A stretch of 64,000 nt of DNA from assembly GCA_039090855.1 (NCBI GenBank), contig CM077005.1:77000607-77064606 (forward strand). Reading direction: 5' to 3'. The notes below the pieces were generated by a model. It did not search any database and was not told where the DNA came from. It saw only the letters and a list, made by a program, of their open reading frames with translations. Positions 24,631 to 35,653 of this stretch are shown in pieces. Every line of letters begins with the position of its first letter. The first letter of the stretch is position 1. A program made the translations under genes and the position numbers. This DNA is from Macrothele yani. Its lineage: Eukaryota > Arthropoda > Arachnida > Araneae > Macrothelidae.

Positions 24631-26572
24631 AACAAGAAAGATGACACCGAATTTTCATGTGTAATAAGCATGTCTTTTGAATCCGTTCTGACGCAAATTA
24701 AATTTAACAAAGCTATTCAAAGTCAATCGAACCGGTATGGAAAACAATAGTATCTGACGGGAGAAAGAAGTTTTTCTATGGATTTTTAATCCCTCATATA
24801 TTATTGCTGTAAACGGAATCGTCAGATTACGCCTTCTGGTTGCAGACTTGTGCGTTAAGAAAAACATGAATTTATATGAGAAACATTTCGCACCGGAAAC
24901 GCTCAACAACAACACAAAAAGTATTTTTCAAATCGGACTCTTAGAAACAGAAATATCGACCAAAGTAAGATGTGACTTTACGTCCCCTGGTGGAAAAACC
25001 ATGCATTATTTTAGGAAGAAAGTATTCTCAAAAGGTTTTTCCATAAGAGCGGTATCGGTCAAAAAAATTTAGTCGAGTTTTCAGGAGCTCATATTTTGCT
25101 ACAAATACATCAGAAGCAGAAATAAACACATATGCACCCTGGTGGTCAAACCATTCTTTACCAAACATTAGAAATTATGTGAAAAATATTTTCTAGCAGG
25201 TCTTGTATGCGATACAAGAAGAATTTTTGAAATCGGAGTTTTAGAAGCAGAAATAACGCAGAACTAATTTACCTTTGTGCCCCTAGCAGAAAGTCTATGT
25301 TTTACTTGAAAATTTTGAATTTATAGGAAAAACATTTCGCATCGGAAACACTATCCAGCAAAGAAGGAATTTTTCGAATCGGACTCCTAGAAGTAGAGAT
25401 ATTGACAAAAAATAAGATATACATCTACACCCCCTGGCGTAGAAACCATGCATTATTTTAAGAAGAAAATGTTTCTAAAACGTTTGTCAACATGAGTACT
25501 ATCGGTCTACAAACGGGATTTTTTCAATCGAGAATTTAGAAGCTCATATTTTGCTGCAGGTACATCAGAAGCGGAAATTAAGACTTACGCCCCCTGGTGG
25601 TCAAACCATTTTTTTACAAAAATTAGAAATTATGTGCAAACGATTTCCCATCAGGATCTGTATCCGGTTTAGAAAGAATTTTTCAAATCAGAGATTTAGA
25701 AGCAGAGATATAGGGGAACGCAATTTACCTCTACGCCCCTTAGCGGAAAGTCTATGAATTACTTGAAAATTTTGAAATAATATGAAAAACATGTCACACT
25801 GAAAACACTATCCAAGAAAGAAGGAATTTTTCAAATCGGACACCTAGAAGTAGAGATATTGACAAAAATAAGATATACATCTACGCCCCCTGGCAGTTAA
25901 ACTGTGGAATATTTTAAGAAGAAAATATTCCGAAAACGTTTATCGATGTAAGTGGCATGAGTCCACGAAAGCATTTTTTCAATCGATATTTTGGAAGCTC
26001 AGATTTTATGGCAGTACATCAGAAGCAAAAATTAACACTTACGCCACCTGGTGGCCAAAGTATTCTTCACCAAAAATTTGAAATTATATGCAAAAAAATG
26101 TATTTTCCATCAGGAGATGTATCCCCTGAAGAAAAAAGTTTTTAAATCGGCGTTTTAGAAGAATAATTATAGGGGAAAATGTAATTTACTTTTACGCCCC
26201 CTAGCGGAAAATCTATGCGTAATTTGAACAAAGTAACTATATCTAAAATACTGTTCGGCATAAATGAAATTGAAAGGTAAAAGAATGTTTTCAATCGGAA
26301 TGTTTTGAAGCAAATATGTGAAATAAAACGTATTTTTGAATTCGACATCATCTGCATTTACGCCCTTTAGCGGCGAAATTGTACATCGTAAAAAAAAACG
26401 AAATAAAGGATCATCATTCGCATATTTCAAGCTTTCCAATGCAAAAGAATTTTTCAAATCGGTCTAACAGTTGCAGAGATATCATGGGTACAGACGGACG
26501 CACGGACTGACTGACGGACGGACGGACAAACCGGTAACATAGGCACGATCTTTTTTTACAAAAGACGTGCTA
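24631..26572 (-). mobile_element. Helitron-like non-autonomous element, copy A (11 monomers)
   Basis: A unit of about 1.94 kb with no coding capacity: left end with AACAAGAAAGATGACACCGA, a core of eleven ~150-bp monomers, an ACGG-type microsatellite (about 26490-26530), and a right end with ACAAAAGACGTGCT. The 12-bp word AGCACGTCTTTT occurs near one end and AAAAGACGTGCT near the other as subterminal inverted repeats (one position is changed at the left of this copy). The hairpin-bearing end is at the left, so I place it on the minus strand. The layout resembles HINE/DINE-1 elements and molluscan 'pearl' repeats, which are non-autonomous Helentron relatives. Confidence 0.7.
24826..26375 (-). 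repeat. Tandem array of ~150-bp monomers with CTCF-like boxes
   Basis: A box of the form ACGCCCCCTGGTGG recurs at about 24828, 24980, 25130, 25270, 25423, 25581, 25730, 25882, 26041, 26191 and 26358, i.e. every 140-167 bp. A second conserved block, TTTTTCAAATCGGA followed by TAGAAGCAGAGATAT, precedes each box. Three monomer types alternate, giving a higher-order repeat near 455 bp. Reverse-complemented, the best boxes read GGCCACCAGGTGGCG (26041) and GACCACCAGGGGGCG (25581). Confidence 0.9.
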
Positions 26573-29500
26573 AAAAATGAATCGAGCCCATGAGAATCGT
26601 TTAGGATAACTTTAAAGTTTTCATACACCTATGTACATTCAAGGAAGTCACATTTAAAAGCCAAGAGTACTGATTTTGCCCCTGCTTCTCTGTCTGCAGT
26701 CGTGCGCCGTCATTCCAAATTTTCAGTTAAAATGTCCCAAGTATAGCTACTACAGAGTTTCAGTCTCCTTAGCGACTCCCCAAAGGCCACTTTTTCATTG
26801 TTTTAAAGCGTATTACTCGTATGAGCTACCTTTTCAGTTTATTGGTTGAAAGGCTACCAGATGTCTCTTTACTTTTAACAGGCATAAGCACAGGGACGCA
26901 GAAGACTTCATCAACTTCTTGGGAGGGGGCCCAAGCGTGAAGAACTCAGACGTGCGAGTGGCACGTCTCTTCCGTTATCAGGAGTACAATGAAAAACAAA
27001 CCAAAAGGCAAGAAGATAAACAACGAGATCAGACGTATATTTCAAAACGCAGTTGCAACTGCTCATCAGCAAATGAACAAGGAAACAGAAATATTATTTT
27101 GCTAAATATTAATAATTTTAAAAATCAAACTTAGCTTGTGATTTTATAAAAATATCCAGAGAAGTCTTATTTTCAAATGTTTGTAAAAAATATGAAAAAT
27201 TAGCAGGGTTACTCAAACGAAGAGCAAGAAGAGTAAAAAATAAATAGATAAATAAAGGCGCTAGAGATTACACGTTTCTGTATTTTTATTTAAATTTTGA
27301 TAATTGTTTTAAACGTCTGCCACATATCACGAGAACTCGTCAAACACTATTATTACGGAGCTGGCAATCCAGTTTCTTATCAAATGAGCAGTGCTTAATA
27401 TGGGTTAGAATTTTTATTTACTTATTTTGTTATTTATTAACTAGCATATAGCCCATCCTAGGACGGTTGTTTTTAAGCTTCAAATAAATATTAATATTTT
27501 GAGGATGTTTCCCGTCCTAAGACGGGGTGAATTTTTTAATTGAAACAGATTGAAAACAAATCAAACACACGCTGGCTTTTTATAAGGAAATATAGTAAAA
27601 ACTTAAATGACTTTTTCTCCTGCACACTTGTTATTCCGTTCACGGCTTGTTTTAGACTGTCCTATTCCACGGTTAGTTTGAAACTTCATACCGAAGCTTT
27701 TTCTACAAAATAATGCGACATCTGGCGTTAGAAAGCGGAACTATATAAATTATCAGCAATGTGCTGTCGACATCTGTTTTTAGATGCAATTTTGATCACT
27801 TTGATAATTCAAGGTTTCAGTTTTAATTGTATGTTAGAGCATTTAGATAGATCGATATTTTGCAAAATGTATAATGTAATCTGCACCAAACTCGGAAAGT
27901 TAGTTAAATTAAAAAAGTAAAAAATAATTAAAGCGTACGAATTAATATTCGAATTGTGCTAAATTAAATTAATATACAAACTCAACTTGCCGTGATATTA
28001 AGAATTCAATTCGAATTTTCTAGATCGGAAAAGTAGAACTCGAATCATTTATAATCCAATGTTTTTAAATTAGCACGCAATCACTTTCACCATCTAAAAA
28101 TGATTGCGTGTTATTATATAGCACTTTCACCGACTAATAATGATTGCGTGTTATTATATAGAAGGCAATCATACTGACTTCGCGAGAGCACGCACGAATT
28201 AATCGATAAATGATGGCGCAACAATGCAGACGTTGTTGTGACGTCGAGCGTTCTCGAGAGACAAAGGGATCTGGGTATTTATTGTAGTAATTTTTTTAAT
28301 TAATCGCTCTCGCCTTATAAGGAGGATCTTGGTCATCTTATGAGATCAAAGCGATTCTTTAATGAAACAAAACAAAAAATATTGGAAGCGCATGCCCCCC
28401 CTCAGTAAAATAATCGGAGGAGAAAGATTCGCCTTGTCCCACCCTACCCCCCAATATTCGACGCCTATGCATTAGCACCTCTTTAAACCGACTGAATTTG
28501 TCAACATTTTGGCTAGTCCGAGAGATTAATTTCGTTTGCTAATTTCATTATTTTTCGAATAAGTGTTATTGGCATGGGTACACGTGCACTCCAAGGCATG
28601 TTGGTCGGATGGTAAAACGGCTTTGAATTTCAAGGCAGATGAAAAATAAAAGCAGAGTAAAATACATGTAAGCACACATAGGAGCTGCATCATTACGCAG
28701 CTTCATTTAGTGAAGACAATAATTCAGTCTCTACACCGTTGCATAACTACATGTTGTTCGAGGACCTCATTTGTTCAAGTTTCAATTGGCTCTATTCTAC
28801 GTTTTTCAATTTATTTTCCCTTCTAAGTTATTTTGCTGCTTTGTGAACCAAGATTTTCTTTTTTTCAAGAAGTTTCGCCCTACTTCACAATTCATAAAAA
28901 TTTACATTATTTTTCTTTACGGATTGAATGAGTACTCGGGGATTCAGAGTACAGGCTTATATGCATTTTTTGCATAAAGGTCACGAAGCTTAACTTCATG
29001 TACTTCATTTATAGGACTTCGATTTCTCCCTCGTGGAATGAGGCAGCAAAAGAATGCCACGTAAATCAATCCGTGCCTTTGTTCTTCCAAATTAAAGAAC
29101 AAAGATAAAAATCGCTTTACACATTCTTCCTACCACTCCTGTGGGATTCCTCAATCGTTGGGACCGGAAAGTTCCCTGAAATATTTTTCATCTGGAGTCA
29201 CTTCATAATTCCGAATCTATTGACATGTCCTTTTCTTTGTAAAACATAAGATTACAAATGTCATATACTTTGTTTTATTAGAAACAGAAATCATTCCACA
29301 CTAACATCCACCACAAGCGGCGAATGTCATTACACATATTCTCCCCAGGTTCCCTCCCTCCCTCCCTCAATCCCTCCCTTTGTTTTACGTTATCGAATTA
29401 TGCTCGGCCAGGTTCTCTGCCTTTCTCTCGAAATGAAAGCGGAAACAGTGGTGGTTGAATATCTTGATAAGGAAATAACGAACGCCGACTGTTCCAGCGC

Positions 29501-30335
29501 AACCTTCCTCCATGGATCAATGCGAGAGAGTGAGAGATGAAGAGAAAGATACGCGTAAGTGAAGAAAAACTAATGCCGAACTCATTTACGGGGCAGAAGA
29601 AGAAGTTTACAAATCTCAGAAATGAAAGAAGTAAACGGTATTGATTTTCAAAACGAGTTTATGAAAGATCTCCTTCGAAGTACGAAAAACAAAAACAGTT
29701 CTTTAGAAAACAAAAGTTTTCTTAACGCAGAAAATGACTTTTTATTAACATTTATGTCGATGAAAAACACGGGCTGTGCATTCTGCAACGTCACTGTTAA
29801 GACATTTCCCTCCGTGAACAATGAATTTCTCTGACATTCCTTCAAATGTGAAAAATGATTTCGTAGCAGTAAGTGCGAGAAAAAGTTCACTATCTTAAAA
29901 GGTCGCTTCTTCAAGGAGAGTGTAAGTAAAAGAGACTAAAAGAGTTATTTCCGTACTTGCGATGATGCCCCCCTTTTTTTTTTTTTTTTATGCTGACGAG
30001 CAACATATGAGCATCTCTTTAAATATTTCCCTGGATTTAAACGATGTTCGTCGACATTTTTCCTGACATATAAAATATGATCATTGACGCCTTTGTAATT
30101 GTTTTCTTCTGTGATCTAGCGCCATGAAAATAATAGTAAAATTTTGAAAAATACAAGACACGTAGTTTCAAGCGCATTTCTTTTCCAAAATTTTGAAAGA
30201 CTTCATTCTACACTCAAAACTGAAGAGTATTTTTCCTGTTGTTTCTCTTCTTTTCCGTCAAACAAATGAAAAACAGGAAAAGGAGAAGCTTCGGAAACGC
30301 AACATACAGCTCCGGCATAATGGATATCACTTTGA
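26573..30335. other. Quiet region, no gene recognised
   Basis: About 3.7 kb with only short chance frames. Notable small items are a tandem duplication at 28071-28161 and a TCCC run near 29348-29380. Confidence 0.5.
28071..28161. repeat. Two-copy tandem repeat with an inverted word
   Basis: A ~41-bp unit running from CACTTTCACC through AATGATTGCGTG to TTATTATATAG occurs twice, and the word CACGCAATCA just upstream is the inverse of TGATTGCGTG in each unit, so a hairpin could form. Confidence 0.75.
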
Positions 30336-31000
30336 AACAAGAAAGATGACACCGAATTCTAAGATGTAGTGAGCACGTCTTTTGAATTCTTCCCTGCCAC
30401 CCCGGTGGCCCAGTGAGCGATGGCTTCTGATCATTCCTCTGAGATGGGTCCGGGTTCGAATCCCGGTGAGGCATGGATGTTGTGTTTGTCTTACGGTGCT
30501 GCACCCTTCCCTGGAACGAGTGGCCCTAAGTTACGGACGGGCGACTGCTTGTAGCCCGTTAAACTTCCAATAAAAAAAAAGAATTCTTCCCGACACGAAA
30601 AAATTATCTCAAAGCAGGTTTTCAGAATATGAAGAGATTCAGCAAAAAAGAAAATACATTTACTACCCTTAGGGAAACTTCGCATAAGTTACAATACGCA
30701 ATGTGAACAATGCTCTTTCACCTGTCACCAAAAAAAAAAAAAAAGGATACGGAAAAAAATCAAACGGATCTCTACGATTGGTAATGCATCCACAAATAGA
30801 AATACGTGCTTTCCCCAAATAGCAGCAGGAAGGTTTGTTAAGAAATTTACTCTCAGAAATTGGGCACAAAATGTATCTCATGGAGCAAAATATCCGAGGC
30901 AAAGGGGGAGTTTTCAAATTGAACAATTAAAAGAAAGAATCGTAAACAAAACGTGATCTAATTTTACCCCTAGCGAGAAAGCTTTGCGTTACTTAAAAAA
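30336..31000 (-). mobile_element. Helitron-like element, decayed copy D
   Basis: Begins AACAAGAAAGATGACACCGA exactly as copy A does, followed by GAGCACGTCTTTT. After the SINE at 30395 the sequence continues in register with copy A (GACACGAAAAAATTATCTCAAAG-like, shortened here). Degenerate boxes are at about 30660 and 30965. The right end is unclear. Confidence 0.65.
30395..30580 (+). mobile_element. tRNA-derived SINE, family 1, with TSD
   Basis: Head CCCGGTGGCCCAGTGAG and B box GGTTCGAATCC, body, A tail. The exact 11-bp repeat GAATTCTTCCC flanks it (30384-30394 and 30581-30591). It is slightly shorter in the body than the 8221 copy. Confidence 0.93.
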
Positions 31001-31328
31001 GAAAATGTGTGCAAATTACACTTCATAATGAATCTTGCATCCTATCAGTAAAATATTTTCCTAGGAGTTTTCTGAATCGGAGAGATACTCTTTCAAATAC
31101 CCTGTTGCTTAACACTAAAGGATGATTCGCATAAATAGATATAACTGATGATGTGTGCAAAATGGTGCACTGAAAATTAGCAAACATGCGAATTTCGTTA
31201 CGCGGAAGAGTTTAATTTTGTAGCAGGTAAGCCGAAACATAAAAAAATTAGGACTGCATTAAAAAGACATTCGAGTCCACTCGCATCTTGAAGCTGTTCT
31301 ACGTAGTTATTGCTTACATTTCAGCGGC
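31001..31328. other. No clear feature
   Basis: AT-rich; could include the decayed right end of the Helitron-like copy D. Confidence 0.35.
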
Positions 31329-31575
31329 GTGTCTATGTTAATGTCACGCAGACATCGTATGGTTGATTTTTGGCGATGGAGATCTATTGGTAGGACGGAA
31401 GCAGGTCAGGCTTTGATAGAAGCTTCAGAACATCGAATATTCCACAAAATGTCCTGCCAAGACTCTGGAGACGGTTTCACCAGACAGGTATGTAGTCGTC
31501 CACCAGGACATGGACGCCCCAGAACCACAACTGCTACAGACGATCGCTATATGAGTCTGGCTTCAGATGTAGGAG
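31329..31575 (+). pseudogene. Tc1-like transposase, N-terminal fragment
   Basis: Plus strand reads MSRRHRMVDFWRWRSIGRTE, then a region matching helix-turn-helix sequence, RRPGHGRPRTTTATDDRY-like sequence and MSLASD, with frame irregularities. This is the DNA-binding half of a Tc1-like transposase. It stops exactly where the Penelope-like element begins (31576); I do not find the catalytic half on the other side. Confidence 0.65.
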
Positions 31576-32333
31576 CAAAAGTCCAGACCTGCCAACTTAC
31601 CGGTGAAGCTATTGATTATATTATATTTCCATTCTGCGAAGGCCTCAATAGGCTGATTGTACGTTAAACTGGTTTTTACGATGTACCTATTAACATCTTG
31701 AGTGAAGCTCTCAAGAATCCTTTCTTTGGAAATTGTGAAGGAAGGTCTGAATTTAGAGCCATACTCTAATAAATTCCTAAGCTTTTCATTTTCAACAAAA
31801 CTCAAGTTTCCGGTGATAATATGGTTGTAATTCTTATCATAGTGAACTGTTTCTTTATGTTCATCACAAGAACATGTAGTAATTACACGAATGTAGCTCG
31901 AAGAGTTAAGTTTGTAGTTTTTAACTATTGACCCTAAGGTCTTAACATATTTTATAAAATATGTTAAGACCTTAGGGTCAATAGTTAAAAACTACAAACT
32001 TAACTCTTCGAGCTACATTCCTGTAATTACTACATGTTCTTGTGATGAACATAAAGAAACAGTTCACTATGATAAGAATTACAACCATATTATCACCGGA
32101 AACTTGAGTTTTGTTGAAAATGAAAAGCTTAGGAATTTATTAGAGTATGGCTCTAAATTCAGACCTTCCTTCACAATTTCCAAAGAAAGGATTCTTGAGA
32201 GCTTCACTCAAGATGTTAATAGGTACATCGTAAAAACCAGTTTAACGTACAATCAGCCTATTGAGGCCTTCGCAGAATGGAAATATAATATAATCAATAG
32301 CTTCACCGGTGAGTTGGCAGGTCTGGACTTTTG
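31576..32333. repeat. 379-bp-arm perfect-centre palindrome
   Basis: 31576-31954 is the reverse complement of 31955-32333 with no spacer; the centre is ATTTTA/TAAAAT. By eye only a few mismatches occur (for example near 31615 and 31890). Confidence 0.95.
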
Positions 32334-33573
32334 TTTCGACAGAAATCTCTTTTTCTCTGGAGAAGCTAAAAGGTCACTCTCCAAACTACAAGACCAATTT
32401 ATTTTTACCACTACGGATAAAGCTAGCAATAATTTTGCAATTATCTGTAAGAAGTTCTATTTTGAATTGTTAACTATGGAACTCAATAATAGAGTAACAT
32501 ACGAGCCCGTAAGTTATTCTACCAAGCAGTTAGAAAATCGGTTTAAGGCATTCTTCAAGAAACTTAAAATTCCACAAACAAGAAGATATGAGCCTGAATT
32601 TCCATTTCATTTTGCAACGGTTAAGTTTCATAAGGATCCTGTGAAGTTCAGGTTCATAGCTAGTGGAGTAAGGAGTCATAAAAAGAAAATAGATCTTGCT
32701 TTTGAAGATGTCTTAAAGAAGGTTTTGAAACACATTAGAAACTGTACTAACTTGATGTACAGAGATTTTTGGATAATTAATAATAATGCAGAAGTAATTT
32801 CTACTATACTCAAAGTTTGTCCCCTAGATATTAATAGTTATGATTTTGAAAACCTATATACTAATCTGCCTCTATCAGATATAATCACTACCTTTAAAGA
32901 GCTGTATGCAGAATTTAAACTTAACCAATTTGTTAATGTAGGAACTTGGAACTCTTATCTCAATTGCTGCATAAAAAATAACCATATCTTATATAATAAT
33001 ACTCTCTATAAGCAAGTGAACGGTATTCCCATGGGAACATCAACGTCCACGAATATCGCTAATCTATTCCTGTTCTTTAAGGAATATAAATTCATTAAAA
33101 ATCACCCCACCTGCTCAGATAACTACCTTTACACTTTTAGATATATTGATGATCTGCTGTGTATCAATAATTCAGAAGTTATAGAGAGTGATTTTGATAA
33201 TATCTATCCTAGCTCTCTTAACTTATGTAAAACCAACCACTGTAATCAGGAACTTGAGTTCCTAGACTTAAGCATTAAGCTCAACAGAGGTAACCCATCT
33301 ATTAGCCTCTTTGATAAAAGAGTTAATTTTCCTTTCAAAGTAATTAAATATCTACACTGGAATAATAACATTTCAACCAAAGTAATTGAGAATGTACTAA
33401 TTTCTCAGGTCCTAAGAATTTCAAGAATTTGCAGCAACAATTTGGACTTCAATTACCACATTAATATACTATTAGATAGTTTTCTAGAGAACGAAATTCC
33501 TTCTTCTTTCATCAAAAGAACTTTAAGAAAAATTATTCTGAATAATAGAGTAAGGTTGGCAGATCTGCTTTAA
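31951..33573 (+). CDS. Penelope-like reverse transcriptase, 5'-truncated but otherwise open
   Basis: Copies RNA into DNA for a retroelement. The frame is open from the palindrome centre to a stop at 33571-33573, about 540 codons, without a lesion. It shows a Cys-rich N-terminal patch (TTCSCDEHKE), a conserved HIITGNLSFVENEKLRNLL, FHFATVKFHKDP, motif A NSYDFENLYTNLPL, motif B GIPMGTSTSTNIANLFLF and motif C FRYIDDLL. No GIY-YIG endonuclease follows, so either this family lacks it at the C-terminus or it was lost. The true N-terminus is missing because the palindrome replaces it. Penelope-like is my best call. Confidence 0.75.
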   Translation, partial: FIKYVKTLGSIVKNYKLNSSSYIPVITTCSCDEHKETVHYDKNYNHIITGNLSFVENEKLRNLLEYGSKFRPSFTISKERILESFTQDVNRYIVKTSLTYNQPIEAFAEWKYNIINSFTGELAGLDFCFDRNLFFSGEAKRSLSKLQDQFIFTTTDKASNNFAIICKKFYFELLTMELNNRVTYEPVSYSTKQLENRFKAFFKKLKIPQTRRYEPEFPFHFATVKFHKDPVKFRFIASGVRSHKKKIDLAFEDVLKKVLKHIRNCTNLMYRDFWIINNNAEVISTILKVCPLDINSYDFENLYTNLPLSDIITTFKELYAEFKLNQFVNVGTWNSYLNCCIKNNHILYNNTLYKQVNGIPMGTSTSTNIANLFLFFKEYKFIKNHPTCSDNYLYTFRYIDDLLCINNSEVIESDFDNIYPSSLNLCKTNHCNQELEFLDLSIKLNRGNPSISLFDKRVNFPFKVIKYLHWNNNISTKVIENVLISQVLRISRICSNNLDFNYHINILLDSFLENEIPSSFIKRTLRKIILNNRVRLADLL

Positions 33574-33600
33574 TTTTCTACACAGTTAATAATATGATTC

Positions 33601-35480
33601 TGACCAATCAAAGCCGTAAGGAAGTTGGCTAGAGGATGCCTATTAACTACCTAGAGGAACCTTAGTGCTATGGATATGAACGTCCTATTAAAACAAAAAA
33701 TTAAATAATATAAACAAAATCACAAAAACAGCTTAAAAATCTGTTTATAAAAGAAAATAAAAACAAATAAAAAAGAAAACTAGTTATTCATCACTAGGAT
33801 AGCTATACTAAAAATAGTAAAACCAACATTAAAATTAATAAGATTCTGATTAATCTATAGAAGCTCACTAATATACAGAAAATCTATAGAAGCTCACTGA
33901 TCATACAGATCCACAGTCTTAAGTTTATATATTTTTTTCTCTGGTTAAAATCTCCGCGAGTTGGTTTCTTTCTGTATGAGGAGGCCATCAGCCCCACCCT
34001 CACTGCCCCCCAGCGACTAGGGAGTGGCGGAAGAGGTCAGCCATGTTTTGCTATTGTGAGGAGAAAGTTTAGTCACACAAGAGGTAAGCTCTCTTCCTTG
34101 TATTTGGGTTTTAGGTTTTATAAGTTCAATGTTTGTACTTCATGTACTTTTTCTCTGTTGATTTTTAGCCTTTCAGCTTTTAGGCACTGGCTTGTCTGTT
34201 AACATTTTTGCGGGTTTTAACTCTTTCTTTTCTTTATAACTTTGCGCGTCTTTTGGGGTACCTAGGAACAGAAGATGGCTAAGCTTGTTCCTTTTCTATG
34301 CGCTGTATTTTCAAAGTAGTTAAGTTCTTAATAACTAATTAATTATGCATTTAAAGCACTGGTGAAATACTTTGTACATAATGCAACTAACTGTTCAAGT
34401 CATATAACTTTCACAAAGTTTTCTTTAGTTAATTATTGTCTTTAACTTATTCTCGTTTTCGTGCTGTCATAAGTTGTAGAGTAGGGGTTTCAGACTCAAG
34501 TTTTCTTTCAAAAATCTGTTTTTTAAAAATTAATATTTCCTTTTTTAATTGCAATGTAAAAATTTGGATTTATTTTGCATTGATTTTCAGGTTTAAATTC
34601 TCTCTCAAACGAACTTGGCATTTCGTTATAGCTGAAAATTATTTCTAATTATTATGTCACTCTCACAGCTTGAGTTCTCTTTAATCTTCTTCTCTCTGTT
34701 TAATAGTAACAGATGAAGAGCATGGGTCGAGCCAGGAAGGTTAATGGATGCAAGCGAAATTGTTAACTAGTGCTAGGTCATACAACTCTGCGGAGGACAT
34801 GACATATATATATTTTTTAAAACAATTTTAGGTGGGAATGTTACTTGCATCTATGGCCTTGCAGAAACCCATTTCCAACTAGGTCTTTGTGGAAGTGAGA
34901 AAATGCAGAGTTTTTGCTGGTCCTTGATAAAGCCAAGGCTCAGTATTCTCGACACCTTCTACATTCAGATGTTTTATTTTATTTTTTTATCCTTTCTCCT
35001 TTTACTCACACAGGTAGATACATAACCTTTTCTATGTTGTACTTGGTGTGAGTCAAAATTATATATGTATTTTTTTGCTTAGGTATCTTCTTAATACAAT
35101 ATATATATATACTGTATATACTGTATATGAATTAAATATTGTTCCATGTACTGCTCTTTCATGTAAATTGTAAGATTATAATAACTTATTAGCACATGCA
35201 AATTATTATTAGATTACGACTTCCTTCTGCTTGAGTTGCGTAAGTAATAAAACAATAAACCTCTTTACCAAATTTTATTGAATTTTCTCATAAGTACTTT
35301 AAGTTATCTACGAATTTATAAATTATTCTTTAATTTCGAACACCAGTGTAGAAATACAATATACCCTGAGTCCCTTTGCGCAGGATTGTGAATAACGAAA
35401 AAGCAGAAAACGCCAAAAGGATTCTTCATAGCAATTTTGCACGTATTTGTGAAATATATGAGTAATAGCAAAGATTGTTA
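33601..35480. other. No gene recognised
   Basis: AT-rich. May include 3' sequence of the Penelope-like element. A TATATACTGTATATACTG-type dinucleotide stretch lies near 35098-35130, and TCTATAGAAGCTCACT is duplicated at 33858 and 33885. Confidence 0.45.
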
Positions 35481-35653
35481 TACACCGAAGAGTCAAAATA
35501 TCATGACTCCCTGCATAATATGATGTTGCTCCTCCACGTGTGTCCAAAACAGCTCTTACCCGGCGAGGAATGAAAGCTACCAAACTTCTAAACGTGTCTT
35601 GTAGTATCCGGTACTAATATTTTACCAGTAAATCCTATGACTCTCTTAAGTTA

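Larger units (their letters stand above)
31576..33600 (+). mobile_element. Penelope-like retroelement with 5' palindrome
   Basis: An element encoding a reverse transcriptase on the plus strand, whose first ~380 bp is also present in inverse orientation immediately upstream. This head-to-head arrangement is known from Penelope-like elements. The right boundary is not defined; I place it just after the stop at 33573. Which Penelope branch it belongs to, I cannot tell. Confidence 0.7.

Noticed and set aside
24826..26375. Protein-coding frames in the Helitron-like arrays
   Set aside because: Short frames recur only because the monomers recur; none spans monomers or shows a domain.
33940..34030. 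Hammerhead ribozyme near the Penelope-like element
   Set aside because: A CTGATGG-like word on the minus strand does not fit the required core, and no matching GAAA and stems were found.
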